Origin: Nakamurella leprariae
GTDB taxonomy: Bacteria; Actinomycetota; Actinomycetes; Mycobacteriales; Nakamurellaceae
Direction of reading: 5' to 3'
Assembly (NCBI RefSeq): GCF_016918035.1
Contig: NZ_JAERWK010000005.1
Coordinates: 62,001 to 126,000 of the forward strand
DNA: 64,000 nt
The position numbers were made by a program, and so were the translations under genes. This document shows positions 46,116 through 54,468 of this stretch, in pieces (position 1 is the stretch's first letter; each line of letters opens with the position of its first letter). The notes under the pieces were generated by a model. The model searched no databases. It had not been told where the DNA came from and worked only from the letters and a program-made list of their open reading frames with translations.

Positions 46116-46679
46116 TCAGAGCTCGACCGTCCGGTGGTCGCTCGGCATCTGCTCGGGCTGGCGGGTCACCGCCGCCTTGATCATGCCCAGCAGCCGCACC
46201 ACACCGTTGTCCGGTGAGTCCCAGTACTCGGCGCTGTCCGCGTGCACCTTGATCAGGGCCAGCCCCGGGGTCTCCAACCCGTCCGGGAACCACGCGTTCA
46301 TCACCGGGTTCCAGAACTCCTGCGCCTTGGCCCGGTCGTGGACGATCTCGGCGGTACCGCTGATCGAGGTGAACGAGGAGTCCTTCGGGTCGGAGAACGA
46401 GACGTTGACCGACGGGTTCGCCTCGATCTCCTTGGCCTTGTCGGAGTCGTCGTAGGCCAGGAACCACAGGTCGCCGTCGAACTCGACCTGCTGCAGCGCC
46501 ATCGGCCGGCTCACGTGCTTGCCGTCCGGGGTCATGGTGGCCAGCATCGCGAACCGGGCGTCCTTCACCAGTTCGGCGATCTTGGCAACGTGCTCGTCGT
46601 GGCTCCGGTCGTCCGGCCCCCCGGTCCCGGTGCGCTCGGGATCGCCGGCCGGACCGCTGGTCTGCGTCTGATCAGTCAT
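46116..46679 (-). CDS. Pyridoxamine 5'-phosphate oxidase-fold protein (general stress protein 26-like)
   Basis: The 187-residue protein has the split-barrel flavin-binding fold of the GSP26 group: ELVKDARFAMLATMTPDGKHVSRPM near residue 33, DLWFLAYDDSDKAKEIEANP and VNVSFSDPKDSSFTSISGTAEI. Such proteins bind FMN, F420 or heme; the cofactor cannot be read from the sequence. The N-terminal 25 residues are disordered. ATG 46679 overlaps the tilS stop by ATGA, so it is translated with tilS and separates tilS from hpt, an order not seen in mycobacteria as I recall. Confidence 0.88.
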   Translation of the reverse strand: MTDQTQTSGPAGDPERTGTGGPDDRSHDEHVAKIAELVKDARFAMLATMTPDGKHVSRPMALQQVEFDGDLWFLAYDDSDKAKEIEANPSVNVSFSDPKDSSFTSISGTAEIVHDRAKAQEFWNPVMNAWFPDGLETPGLALIKVHADSAEYWDSPDNGVVRLLGMIKAAVTRQPEQMPSDHRTVEL

Positions 46680-47731
46680 GCCCCTGCGGTTCCCGGACCA
46701 CCGGCGGGCCAACCGTCGAGCGGCGCACCGGCCGGCCGTGGGCCGCCCTGGATCACCAGGCCGTCGCCGGTGCGCACCACGTCCACCCCACCGGGCAGCC
46801 GGACCGCGGCGCCGACCCGGCGTCCGGTCAGCAGCGCGTCGAGCCGGCTCACGTGGTCGAAGGTCAACGGCGTGGTGGACCGGGCCGACCACCGGCGCAG
46901 CACCCGGGTGCGCACCGCCACCGGAACCCCGTCCAGGACCGCCGGGTCCAGCCGGCCGGCGTCCGGCGCCGCGCGTCGCAGCAGCTCGTCGGCCCACTGA
47001 TCGAGCGCGTCGTTGTCCTGGGCGGCCAGCTCGGCGGTGCGGGCCAGCGCCCCCGCGATGCCGCCGCCGAGCGCCTCGTCCAGCCGGGGCAGCAGGTCGT
47101 GCCGGACCCGGACCCGGGCGTAGCGCCGGTCCTGGTTGTGCGGATCGCGCCACGGATCCAGGCCGGCGGCCGCGCACCGCCGCTCGGTGTCGGCGCGTCG
47201 CACCCCCAGCAGCGGCCGGCCCCACGGCGCCCGCCACGACCGCATCCCGGCCAGCGACCGCGGCCCCGACCCCCGGGCCAGACCGAGCAGCACGGTCTCG
47301 GCCTGGTCGTCGAGGGTGTGGGCCAGCAACACCGCCACCGACCCGCCACCGGCGGTCCGCAGCTCGTCGGCCACCGCGCCGAGCGCGGCGGAGCGGGCAC
47401 GACGGGCAGCGGCCTCGGGACCGCCCGGGCCGTCGACCCGGACCGGGATCGTCCGCACGTCGCGGTACCCGAGGCCGTCGAGCTGGGCGACCGTGCGCCG
47501 GGCCTGGACGTCCGAGCCCGGCTGCAGGCCGTGGTCGACAGTGACGGCGACCAGCGGCCCGTCGACCACGGGCCGGGTCGCCGCGGCCAGAGCCAGCGAG
47601 TCGGCCCCGCCGGAACAGGCCACCACCACGGCGGCCTGCGGATGCCGGCGCAGCCAGCCGGCCACGGCGGCGTCGACGGGGTCCGGGACGCCGCGGCGGG
47701 TGGCCTTCAGCCCAGGACCCGGGTGATCCAC
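46676..47731 (-). CDS. tilS: tRNA(Ile)-lysidine synthase
   Basis: TilS attaches lysine to C34 of the CAU-anticodon tRNA-Ile, switching it from Met to Ile. The 351-residue protein has the PP-loop ACSGGADSLAL near residue 39, VTVDHGLQPGSDVQA near residue 63, LLAHTLDDQAETVLLGLARGSG near residue 135 and the RRYARVRVRHDLLP region near 203. It is the short, actinobacterial form without the full C-terminal domains of E. coli TilS. The GTG at 47731 lies 25 bp inside the metalloprotease gene. Confidence 0.95.
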   Translation of the reverse strand: MDHPGPGLKATRRGVPDPVDAAVAGWLRRHPQAAVVVACSGGADSLALAAATRPVVDGPLVAVTVDHGLQPGSDVQARRTVAQLDGLGYRDVRTIPVRVDGPGGPEAAARRARSAALGAVADELRTAGGGSVAVLLAHTLDDQAETVLLGLARGSGPRSLAGMRSWRAPWGRPLLGVRRADTERRCAAAGLDPWRDPHNQDRRYARVRVRHDLLPRLDEALGGGIAGALARTAELAAQDNDALDQWADELLRRAAPDAGRLDPAVLDGVPVAVRTRVLRRWSARSTTPLTFDHVSRLDALLTGRRVGAAVRLPGGVDVVRTGDGLVIQGGPRPAGAPLDGWPAGGPGTAGA

Positions 47732-48828
47732 GACGGGGGATCGGTGATCTCGGCCGCAGTGGGCAGGGTGGCTGGCGACGTCCAGACCGCGTTGAACTGG
47801 TCCATCCCGACCCGGTCGACGACCTCGCGCACGAACGCGGCGCCTTTGACGTACTGCGCCATCTTCTGGTCCATGCCGAGCAGCTGGTGCAGCACCCGGT
47901 CCACCAGGCCACGCCGGCGGGCCCGACGCGCATCGAACGCGGTGCGGATCCGCCCCACCGTGGGGATGACGCTAGGCCCGACGGCGTCCATGACGAAGTC
48001 GGCGTGCCCCTCGAGCAGGGCCATGAACGCCATCAGCTCGTCGAAGACGACCTGCAGCGCCGGGTCGCCCATGCGCCGGATCCACGCGGTGTCCGGCTCC
48101 GGGGCGCCGCTCCTGGCCCGCCGGCCCGGACGCTCGCCGAGCACCGACCGCACCCGGGACAGCAGCTCCAGTGGTCCCGGGCCATCGGCGTCCTCGCCGG
48201 CCGGGTAGGCGGCCTCCAGTTGTCGGGCCACCAGCGCCCGGAAGTGCTCGGGCATCCACGGCACCGCTCGGAACTGCAACCGGTGGGTGGACTCGTGCAG
48301 GCAGACCCAGAGCCCGAAGTCGTCCGGATCCACCTGCAGCGTGCGGTGGACCTTGACGACGTTCGGCGCCACCAGCAGCAGCCGGCCGGCCGTGGTCGCC
48401 CCCGGTGCGACGCTGAGCGGGTCGTACTGCCCCAGCACCTTGCCGGACAGCAGCGCCAGGGTGGCCCCCAACGGCCGGGCCACGGCGCCGCCGGGCAGCA
48501 GGTCCGGGTCGGGTCCGCCGGCCGCGGCGACCAGCCGTTCGGCCAGCGGGCCGATGAGCTGCTCCATCCCACCGGCGGTGGCGGCGACCCAGCCGCGCCG
48601 GTCGACCACCTCGGCCGTCTCCGGCGGCCGCCCGTCGTCCAGCCCGGTGGTGTGCCGGGTGGCCGTCTCGGCCTCGACGGAAAAGCGGCGCAGCGACTCG
48701 ACCACGGCCGCCGCCTCGCCCGCGCTGAGCCGCGGGCCGGTCGGCACCAGCCGCTGCCCGGTGCGGACCGCCTGCTGCCAGTCGATCGGACCCTGACCGG
48801 GCGACCCGGACCCGGTGGAACGCCTCAC
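47707..48828 (-). CDS. Zinc-dependent metalloprotease-like protein (DUF2342/zinicin family)
   Basis: The GTG at 48828 behind GGAGGAG gives 373 residues. The zinc motif LHESTHRLQF (HExxH) lies near residue 203, and the second conserved block LLEGHADFVMDAVG near 285 holds a further glutamate/histidine pair, as in the actinobacterial zinicin-like family that accompanies tilS. Proteolytic activity has not been shown for the family to my knowledge. The protein seems cytoplasmic, without a signal peptide. It lies between dacB and tilS, the same order as Rv3627c-Rv3625c. Confidence 0.9.
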   Translation of the reverse strand: MRRSTGSGSPGQGPIDWQQAVRTGQRLVPTGPRLSAGEAAAVVESLRRFSVEAETATRHTTGLDDGRPPETAEVVDRRGWVAATAGGMEQLIGPLAERLVAAAGGPDPDLLPGGAVARPLGATLALLSGKVLGQYDPLSVAPGATTAGRLLLVAPNVVKVHRTLQVDPDDFGLWVCLHESTHRLQFRAVPWMPEHFRALVARQLEAAYPAGEDADGPGPLELLSRVRSVLGERPGRRARSGAPEPDTAWIRRMGDPALQVVFDELMAFMALLEGHADFVMDAVGPSVIPTVGRIRTAFDARRARRRGLVDRVLHQLLGMDQKMAQYVKGAAFVREVVDRVGMDQFNAVWTSPATLPTAAEITDPPSWITRVLG

Positions 48829-48874
48829 CTGTGCTCCTCCTGGTCGATCGGACGGACGTCGTTCGAGCCGGAGC

Positions 48875-50278
48875 TCAGCTGCAGCCGCAGCCGCGGAGGG
48901 CAGCCGCAACGGCATCCATGGCGTACCGCGTCGGGTTGCCGACCACGCTGTTCGAGTTCAGTGCGAACACGAGCAGGCGACCGTTCTGGTCCGGGACGTA
49001 CCCGGCCAGTCCGTAGGTCACCGCCACCGATCCGGTCTTGGCCCGGAGCCAACCGGCCGCGTCATGCGACACCGATTCGCGGTACCGCTCATCCAGAGTG
49101 CCGGTGGCGCCGGCCACCGGCAGGCCGGTCAGCAGGTCGCGCAACGTCCCTGCGTCCGGACCGACCGCCTGGGAGAGCACTGCGGCCAGGACGGTCGGGG
49201 GGACGCGGTCGGATTCGGACAACCCGGAGCCGTCGAACAGTTCCGTCCCGATCGTGTCGATGCCCATCGCCTGGATCGCCTCGATGGTCGCCTGGGCGGC
49301 GCCTTCGAAGCTCGGCTCCGCGCCGCGGGCGAGGGCGACCTGCCGGGCAAGGGCTTCGGCCAGCACGTTGTCGGACTGTTCGAGGGCCTGGGCCAGCAGG
49401 ATCGACAGCGGCTGCGAGGAGACCTCACCGATGACCTGCGCGCCCTCGGGGGCCGGCCCCTCGATCAACGGCAGGTCCGGCTGGCCCAGCGCCGCGGCGA
49501 ACGCCTTGCCCGCGGTGATCGTCGGGTCACCGGTCCGCCGGCTGTACTGGGTACCCGGATTGATCCGGTCGCCGTCCACCATGAGCGGCGACATCCGGGT
49601 GATGGAACCCGTCGTGGTGTCGGTGCCGATGTCAGCGGTCAGCCAGCCTTCGGCGAAGTCGGGGCCGATCCACGCGGTGGCGTCGAGCACGATGCGGCGG
49701 ACGTCCACTCCGCTGGCGAGGACCTGTGCGGCCAGGTCGGCCATGGTCGGCGCACCCGCGTACTCCGTCTCGACACCCTCGGCTCGGGCCGACAGGGTGA
49801 CGTCACCGCCGCCGATCAGCACGATGTCGCCCTCCTGGTCACCGGCGACCACTTGGGTGACGAGTCGCGCGTCGGGGTCGGCCGAGGTGAGCAGGGCGGC
49901 GCCGGTCAGCAACTTGACCGTGGACGCGGGGATCTGCGGCGTCGCGGCGTCCTCGCTCCACAGCGTCGCGCCACTGGCCGGATCGACGATGATCCCGGAG
50001 AGCTGTCCCAGCGCCGGATTGGCCAGCGGGCCGGCCAACCGGGCCTGCACTCCCGCGGCGGTCGGCACCTGGTCCGAGCCGGTGATCGGCGCGACGCGCG
50101 ACGGCGCGACCGCGACCGGCGGATCGGTCGGCGTGCTGGTCGGGGACGGCGCAGCGTCCTGGCTGGAGTCCGGGCGCAACGCCGTCGCGATGAGGACGCC
50201 GGCCACCACCAGCACGATCACCACCGCGGTGGCGATGATCAGCACCCTGCGGGTACCCATCCGACTGCCAGCTGCCAC
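48875..50278 (-). CDS. dacB: D-alanyl-D-alanine carboxypeptidase/endopeptidase (PBP4 class C)
   Basis: DacB trims or cuts peptidoglycan cross-links outside the membrane. The 467-residue protein (GTG 50278; an alternative GTG is at 50308) has a single N-terminal membrane segment (about 11-30), a Thr/Pro-rich linker and the penicillin-binding core: SxxK in IPASTVKLL near residue 115, SxN in EQSDNVLAEAL near 295 and KTG in LRAKTGSVAV near 410. The insert between the first two motifs is the expected PBP4 domain II-III. ppa lies divergent upstream. Confidence 0.94.
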   Translation of the reverse strand: MAAGSRMGTRRVLIIATAVVIVLVVAGVLIATALRPDSSQDAAPSPTSTPTDPPVAVAPSRVAPITGSDQVPTAAGVQARLAGPLANPALGQLSGIIVDPASGATLWSEDAATPQIPASTVKLLTGAALLTSADPDARLVTQVVAGDQEGDIVLIGGGDVTLSARAEGVETEYAGAPTMADLAAQVLASGVDVRRIVLDATAWIGPDFAEGWLTADIGTDTTTGSITRMSPLMVDGDRINPGTQYSRRTGDPTITAGKAFAAALGQPDLPLIEGPAPEGAQVIGEVSSQPLSILLAQALEQSDNVLAEALARQVALARGAEPSFEGAAQATIEAIQAMGIDTIGTELFDGSGLSESDRVPPTVLAAVLSQAVGPDAGTLRDLLTGLPVAGATGTLDERYRESVSHDAAGWLRAKTGSVAVTYGLAGYVPDQNGRLLVFALNSNSVVGNPTRYAMDAVAAALRGCGCS

Positions 50279-50625
50279 GCTCGTCCTGCCTTCCGCGTCC
50301 GGTCGCACGTCCGGGTCGACGCCCGGCCCGTCGGGCCGATCGTCGGCGTCCGGCCCACGGGAACATCACAGCGTCCGCGATGCGGCCCACCGCCGGACGT
50401 CAGACTAAAGTCTGGCAGGCGGTCGCCGAGGTGATCGCCACTTCCGCGCCCCCACTGCGCGCCCCCGACCTGCAACCTGTGCGCCCCGGCGACACGGTCG
50501 ACGCCGGGACGCGCCGGGCCGGAGCTGGACCACAGCGAGAGCACACCGGACCGGGACCGGTCCGCCAGCGCGGCCACCAGGACTGCGCGTGATTCGGGAA
50601 CGTGATTCGGAAAGGTGGGCGTCGG
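50279..50625. other. Divergent region between dacB and ppa
   Basis: This 347-bp gap should carry both promoters. Its clearest element is the 14-bp inverted repeat at 50401-50414. The part from 50430 to 50600 is GC-rich and shows no motif I recognise. Confidence 0.4.
50401..50414. promoter_or_regulatory. Perfect 14-bp inverted repeat with a -10-like core
   Basis: CAGACT-AA-AGTCTG is a perfect inverted repeat. Its core TAAAGT (50406-50411) resembles a -10 box on the plus strand, and TTTAGT on the minus strand. It lies 123 bp from the dacB start and 212 bp from the ppa start. It could be a promoter with an overlapping operator; the factor is unknown. Confidence 0.35.
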
Positions 50626-51204
50626 GTGGAATTCGACGTGACGATCGAGATCCCCAAGGGCAGCCGGAACAAGTACGAGGTGGACCACCACAGCGGACGC
50701 ATCCGGCTCGACCGGACGCTGTTCACCGCCACGCAGTACCCGGCCGACTACGGGTTCATCGACGACACCCTCGGCCAGGACGGCGACCCGCTGGATGCGC
50801 TGGTGCTGCTCACCGAGCCGACCTTCCCGGGCTGCCTGGTGCAGGTGCGGGCCATCGGGATGTTCCGCATGACCGACGAGAAGGGCCCGGACGACAAGGT
50901 CCTCTGCGTGTCGGCCAACGATCCGCGGCGAGCGAACCTGCAGGACATCGGCGATCTGCCGATCTTCGAGCGGCTGGAGATCCAGCACTTCTTCGAGGTC
51001 TACAAGGACCTCGAGCCGGGCAAGAGCGTCGAGGGCGCGAACTGGGTCGGCCGCGGTGACGCCGAGACCGAGATCCGCATCTCCTTCGACCGGGAGCGCA
51101 AGCGCCTGGCGGCCGAGGAGGCCCAGCGCGGCGGCGCCGGCGCGCAGGCCGGCCACGGCGGCGTCGTCGAGGCCCCGAGCCCGGGCCGCGACGTCGAGGA
51201 CTGA
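50626..51204 (+). CDS. ppa: Inorganic pyrophosphatase
   Basis: Ppa hydrolyses pyrophosphate released by biosynthesis. The GTG at 50626 gives 192 residues, starting [19 protein letters not shown] as in mycobacterial Ppa. The signature [16 protein letters not shown] near residue 50 carries the metal-binding aspartates; DYGFIDD and VYKDLEPGK are also conserved. A tail of about 30 residues (Gly/Ala-rich, from about 160) goes beyond the usual 160-170 residues. A very strong hairpin terminator follows. Confidence 0.96.
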   Translation: MEFDVTIEIPKGSRNKYEVDHHSGRIRLDRTLFTATQYPADYGFIDDTLGQDGDPLDALVLLTEPTFPGCLVQVRAIGMFRMTDEKGPDDKVLCVSANDPRRANLQDIGDLPIFERLEIQHFFEVYKDLEPGKSVEGANWVGRGDAETEIRISFDRERKRLAAEEAQRGGAGAQAGHGGVVEAPSPGRDVED

Positions 51205-51222
51205 CCTCCGGACCGGACAACG

Positions 51223-51275
51223 CCCGGAACAGCAGGAAGGCCCCGCGGATCGCGGGGCTTTCCTGCTGTTCCGGG
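51223..51275. terminator. Long hairpin terminator after ppa
   Basis: A 25-bp stem (51223-51247 with 51251-51275), all Watson-Crick except one G-U on the plus strand, closes on a 3-nt loop GAT. It lies 18 bp after the ppa stop and before the end of the convergent DUF2516 gene. Confidence 0.88.
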
Positions 51276-51329
51276 GCCGATGTCGGTCCGGGTGATCGTC
51301 CGGCGTCCCGGCACCGGCCGGGACGGCGC

Positions 51330-51644
51330 TCACCAGCGGCCGCGCTGGACCTCACGCAGCCGGGGCCGGACGTCGAACAGGTAGACCAGCGAGCCCACCA
51401 TGGCGGCCAGCCAGAGCAGGCTCTGCGGGCCGAAGACGCCGAACGGACCGATCACACCGAAGGCGAAGACTGCAGCGCAGGCCACGGTGATGCCGGACCA
51501 GGCGCCCTTGGTCTGCTTGTCAGCAGCGGCGAAGGCATCGGGGCGCCGGCTGACCGCGTCCACGGCGGCGAAGACGCCGATCAGCGCACCCCCGACGGCG
51601 AGCACCCAGGTGATCGCGATGATGACGGGGTTGACCAGCTCCAC
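51330..51644 (-). CDS. DUF2516 family membrane protein
   Basis: The 104-residue protein has three hydrophobic segments (about 6-28, 47-68 and 72-90), with the polar stretch VSRRPDAFAAADKQTKGAW between the first two, the recognisable DUF2516 pattern. It ends in DVRPRLREVQRG on the cytoplasmic side. DUF2516 proteins occur in most actinobacteria and have no known role. The gene is a single unit, convergent with ppa. Confidence 0.88.
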   Translation of the reverse strand: MELVNPVIIAITWVLAVGGALIGVFAAVDAVSRRPDAFAAADKQTKGAWSGITVACAAVFAFGVIGPFGVFGPQSLLWLAAMVGSLVYLFDVRPRLREVQRGRW

Positions 51645-51673
51645 ACCACCACGATACTGGCTCGGCCACCGGC

Positions 51674-51690
51674 CGAGCGAGGCACGAGCG
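51674..51690. repeat. Core fragment of the dispersed repeat
   Basis: CGAGCGAGGCACGAGCG is identical to the central 17 bp of the copy in resB (8096-8112). It lies in the 73-bp gap between DUF2516 and the next minus-strand gene. It is short, so chance similarity in GC-rich DNA is possible. Confidence 0.4.
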
Positions 51691-51717
51691 GAACCGGCGC
51701 CGGATCGACGCCGGTGG

Positions 51718-52302
51718 TCAGCCGCAAGACTCGCTCGCGGGATCCCGGTGCCCGTCCGGCTCCACCGAACCCTGCACCACCGAGCCGGGACGGGCCGCGG
51801 CCCGCGACCAGGACCGGCTGCCCTGGTCGGCCAGCCCCCGGTAGAGGATCCCGGCCAGCCGGGCGGCGTCCTCGATCATCCCGGAGACGACCGCGGCGTC
51901 GTGCTCGAGCCGTACCCGGGTGCGTCGGCGGTACGCCGCGTCGCCGATCATCCGGGCGGCCCACCCCGGGGCCCGGCCGACCATCCGTCGCGCCTGCTCA
52001 CCGGCCTCGGTGACGGCCAGCACGGCCCGCCGCCCCAGCGCCTCGACCACCTGGTCGGTGGTGGCCCGCAGCTCGTCGCGGGTCTCCGGTAGCGACCGCT
52101 CGCGCAGTTCGGCGCGGATGCCGGCCCACTGGTCGGCCGCCAGTTCCCCGGCGCCCAGCACGGCCAGCGCCGGCCGCGGCAGGTCCGGGTAGGCGATGGC
52201 CAGCCGGGCGACCAGCGCCTCGGAGATCATCCCGACCGGGTCGGCGTGATCGCTCCGGTCGGCGGCGTCGGCCGGGCCGGCACCGCGGCTGGAGTCCGTC
52301 AC
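51718..52302 (-). CDS. Hypothetical helical protein
   Basis: This 194-residue protein is predicted to be largely helical, rich in Ala, Arg and Glu (ALAVLGAGELAADQWAGIRA, RDELRATTDQVVEALGRRAV, IEDAARLAGILYRGLADQGS), without a signal peptide or membrane segment. I do not recognise the family. Two GTG codons (52311 and 52302) can start it; an ATG at about residue 23 (MISEALVARL) is another option. It overlaps or touches nothing downstream, and begins 6 bp before the end of the uridine-kinase-like gene, so the two are probably one unit. Confidence 0.6.
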   Translation of the reverse strand: MTDSSRGAGPADAADRSDHADPVGMISEALVARLAIAYPDLPRPALAVLGAGELAADQWAGIRAELRERSLPETRDELRATTDQVVEALGRRAVLAVTEAGEQARRMVGRAPGWAARMIGDAAYRRRTRVRLEHDAAVVSGMIEDAARLAGILYRGLADQGSRSWSRAAARPGSVVQGSVEPDGHRDPASESCG

Positions 52303-52307
52303 ACCGA

Positions 52308-53126
52308 TCACGCTAACCCGCGCACGGCCGGGCTGGCCGGATGGTCGGCCGCCACCACCATGTCGGCGCGGTCCTGCGGGCGCTCCTGGAGGTAGCGCCG
52401 CCAGGCCGGCACCCACCACTGCCGGTCGTCCGGCAGTTGCCGGGCCGCTGCCTGCGGCGAGCAGTGCAGGTGCACGGCGAGCTCCCAGGACGGGCGCGCG
52501 GTGTCGGATGGTCGGAGCCCGCGCTCGCTCGTCCCTCGCTCGCGCGACTCCTCCGGCTCCAATGGTCGGAGCCCGCGCTCGCTCGTCCCTCGCTCGCGCG
52601 ACTCCTCCGGGTCCGGCCCGATGGGCGGCAGCAGCAGGAACGGCCCGGACAGCACGGTGACGACCCGGTCCGGCGCCTGCCGGTACGGCTCCCGCACCGA
52701 CCGGTCGGTGTCCGGGTCACGCAACCGGGTCAGGTGGCGGCCCGAGCCGCCCGGCCCGAGCGGCCCCAGCGCCTCGCGGGTCAGCGCGTCCCCGTCGACC
52801 CACCCGGACAGCAGCATGTCGACGTCCTGGTGGCCGAGTTCCAGCCGCAGCGACGCGGCCCGCCACCACCACCGGGTGTCCAGTCGCACCACGGCGACGC
52901 CGGTGGCGGCAAGCTCGCCGGCCACCGCGTCGGCGAGCGTCCCGGCGCCGGAGGTGTCGAGACCGTCCACCACCAGACGCACCCGGCCACCGGAGGACGG
53001 CACGTCCAGTCGCCGCAGCACCAGGTCGGCGAGCCCGGCCGCCAGCGCCGCCGGGCTGATCGGCCGGAAGCCGCCGCCGGATGCGGCCGTCGTCCTCGCC
53101 GGCCGCGCCCCCGGTCCGCGCTTCAC
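52308..53126 (-). CDS. Uridine kinase-like protein without a P-loop lysine
   Basis: The 272-residue protein looks like the actinobacterial proteins labelled uridine kinase: RLVVDGLDTSGAGTLADAVA, WWWRAASLRLELGHQDVDML, LSGWVDGDALTREALGPLGP, SGRHLTRLRDPDTDRSVREP and, late, RYLQERPQDRADMVV. The Walker A position (about 54-63) reads DGLDTSGAGT, lacking the lysine of GKT/S, so nucleotide kinase activity is doubtful. Residues 173-208 come from two in-frame copies of a dispersed repeat (EESRERGTSERGLRP twice). It lies downstream of the DUF445 gene. Confidence 0.7.
   Translation of the reverse strand: MKRGPGARPARTTAASGGGFRPISPAALAAGLADLVLRRLDVPSSGGRVRLVVDGLDTSGAGTLADAVAGELAATGVAVVRLDTRWWWRAASLRLELGHQDVDMLLSGWVDGDALTREALGPLGPGGSGRHLTRLRDPDTDRSVREPYRQAPDRVVTVLSGPFLLLPPIGPDPEESRERGTSERGLRPLEPEESRERGTSERGLRPSDTARPSWELAVHLHCSPQAAARQLPDDRQWWVPAWRRYLQERPQDRADMVVAADHPASPAVRGLA
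52507..52608. repeat. Tandem pair of the dispersed repeat in a coding gene
   Basis: Two nearly identical copies (52507-52554 and 52562-52608) are repeated with a 54-bp period, i.e. 18 codons. Each reads ATGGTCGGAGCCCGCGCTCG on the plus strand and matches the reverse complement of the copy in resB. The host gene stays open, in a different reading frame from that used in resB. Confidence 0.85.
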
Positions 53127-53154
53127 CGTCGCCCCGGGACCGCAACCACGACCG

Positions 53155-54468
53155 TCACAGGAACAGCTGGGCCAGGGTGTAGATGACCAGCCCGGCCAGC
53201 GCGCCGACCACAGTGCCGTTCAGCCGGATGAACTGCAGGTCGCGCCCCACCTGGAGCTCGATCTTGCGGCTGGTGGCCTCGCCGTCCCACCGCGCGATCG
53301 TCTCGTCGATGATCCCGGTGAGGTTGCGGGCGTGGTTCCGGGCCAGGTATCCGGCGACGTCGCCCGCCCAGCGGTCGACCTTGCCGGCCAGCTCGGCGTC
53401 CTCGGTGAGCCGACGACCGAAGCCCATGAGCCCCTCGGTGACCGACCGCCGCAGCGGCGAGTCCGGGTCGTCGGCCGCCTTGAGCAGCGAGTCCTTGATC
53501 GAGCCCCACGCGCTCGCGGCCAGCGACTGCACCTGCCGGTTGTCCAGGATGTGGTCCTTGATCCGTTCGGCGCGCTCGATGGTGGCCGGATCGGTCTGCA
53601 GCTCGGCCGCGAAGGTGATCAGGAACTCGTCGAGCGCCTTGCGCATCTGGTGCTCGGGGTCCTGCTTGACGGCCAGCGCGAAGTTGAGCACCTCTTGGTA
53701 GACGCGGTCGCCGAGCATGTCGTCGACGAAGCGTGGTGTCCATGACGGCGCCCGCTGGGTGACCACCCGGGTCACCGTCGTGTAGTTGTCGCGGATCCAC
53801 AGGTAGCAGCGGTCGACGACGAAGTCGACGAGCGGATGGTGGTCGCCCCGGGCGAACACCTCACCGGCGATGCGACCCAGCGGTGGGCCGATCTTGGTCT
53901 CGTCGATCTTCCGCCGGGCCAGCGCGGCCAGCTGATCGGCGACCTGGTCGTCTCGGAGGACGGTGGTCAGCCCGCGGACGGCGGTGGCCAGTTCGCCGGT
54001 GACCCGCTCGGCGCCGGAGCGCCCGGCCAGGAAGCCGCCGAGCCGCCGCGCGACCGAGAAGGCGGCGACCTTCTCCCGGACCACGTCCTCGGACAGGAAG
54101 TTGGTCGCGACGAACTCCGAGAGCGACGAGCCGATGGCGTCCTTGCGGGTCGGGATGATCGCGGTGTGCGGGATGGGCAGCCCGAGCGGCCGCCGGAACA
54201 GTGCCGTGACGGCGAACCAGTCGGCCAGCGCCCCGACCATGCCGGCCTCGGCGGCGGCCCGCACGTACCGGAGCCACGGGTACCGGTCCTCCAACACCCA
54301 GGTGATCACGAAGATCACCGCCATCAGCACCAGGGCGCCGGTGGCGATCGCCTTCATCACCCGCAACCGCCGGAGCCGCTCGGCGTCCGCGGCGCTCACC
54401 GCACCGGGATCGGTCAGTGAACGGAACGGGCGCCAGCTCCGCACCGGGGCCTTGCTCGAGGGGTCCAC
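53155..54468 (-). CDS. DUF445 family membrane protein
   Basis: The 437-residue protein has two N-terminal hydrophobic segments around ALVLMAVIFVITWVL and VGALADWFAVTALF, a long helical, probably coiled region, and a C-terminal hydrophobic end (GTVVGALAGLVIYTLAQLFL). The block AAEAGMVGALADWFAVTALFRRPLGLPIPHTAIIP is diagnostic for DUF445 (YjiN-like). The function is unknown. The GTG at 54468 has no good Shine-Dalgarno sequence; longer starts are open but GC-rich shadow. The gene is 28 bp from the next. Confidence 0.9.
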   Translation of the reverse strand: MDPSSKAPVRSWRPFRSLTDPGAVSAADAERLRRLRVMKAIATGALVLMAVIFVITWVLEDRYPWLRYVRAAAEAGMVGALADWFAVTALFRRPLGLPIPHTAIIPTRKDAIGSSLSEFVATNFLSEDVVREKVAAFSVARRLGGFLAGRSGAERVTGELATAVRGLTTVLRDDQVADQLAALARRKIDETKIGPPLGRIAGEVFARGDHHPLVDFVVDRCYLWIRDNYTTVTRVVTQRAPSWTPRFVDDMLGDRVYQEVLNFALAVKQDPEHQMRKALDEFLITFAAELQTDPATIERAERIKDHILDNRQVQSLAASAWGSIKDSLLKAADDPDSPLRRSVTEGLMGFGRRLTEDAELAGKVDRWAGDVAGYLARNHARNLTGIIDETIARWDGEATSRKIELQVGRDLQFIRLNGTVVGALAGLVIYTLAQLFL

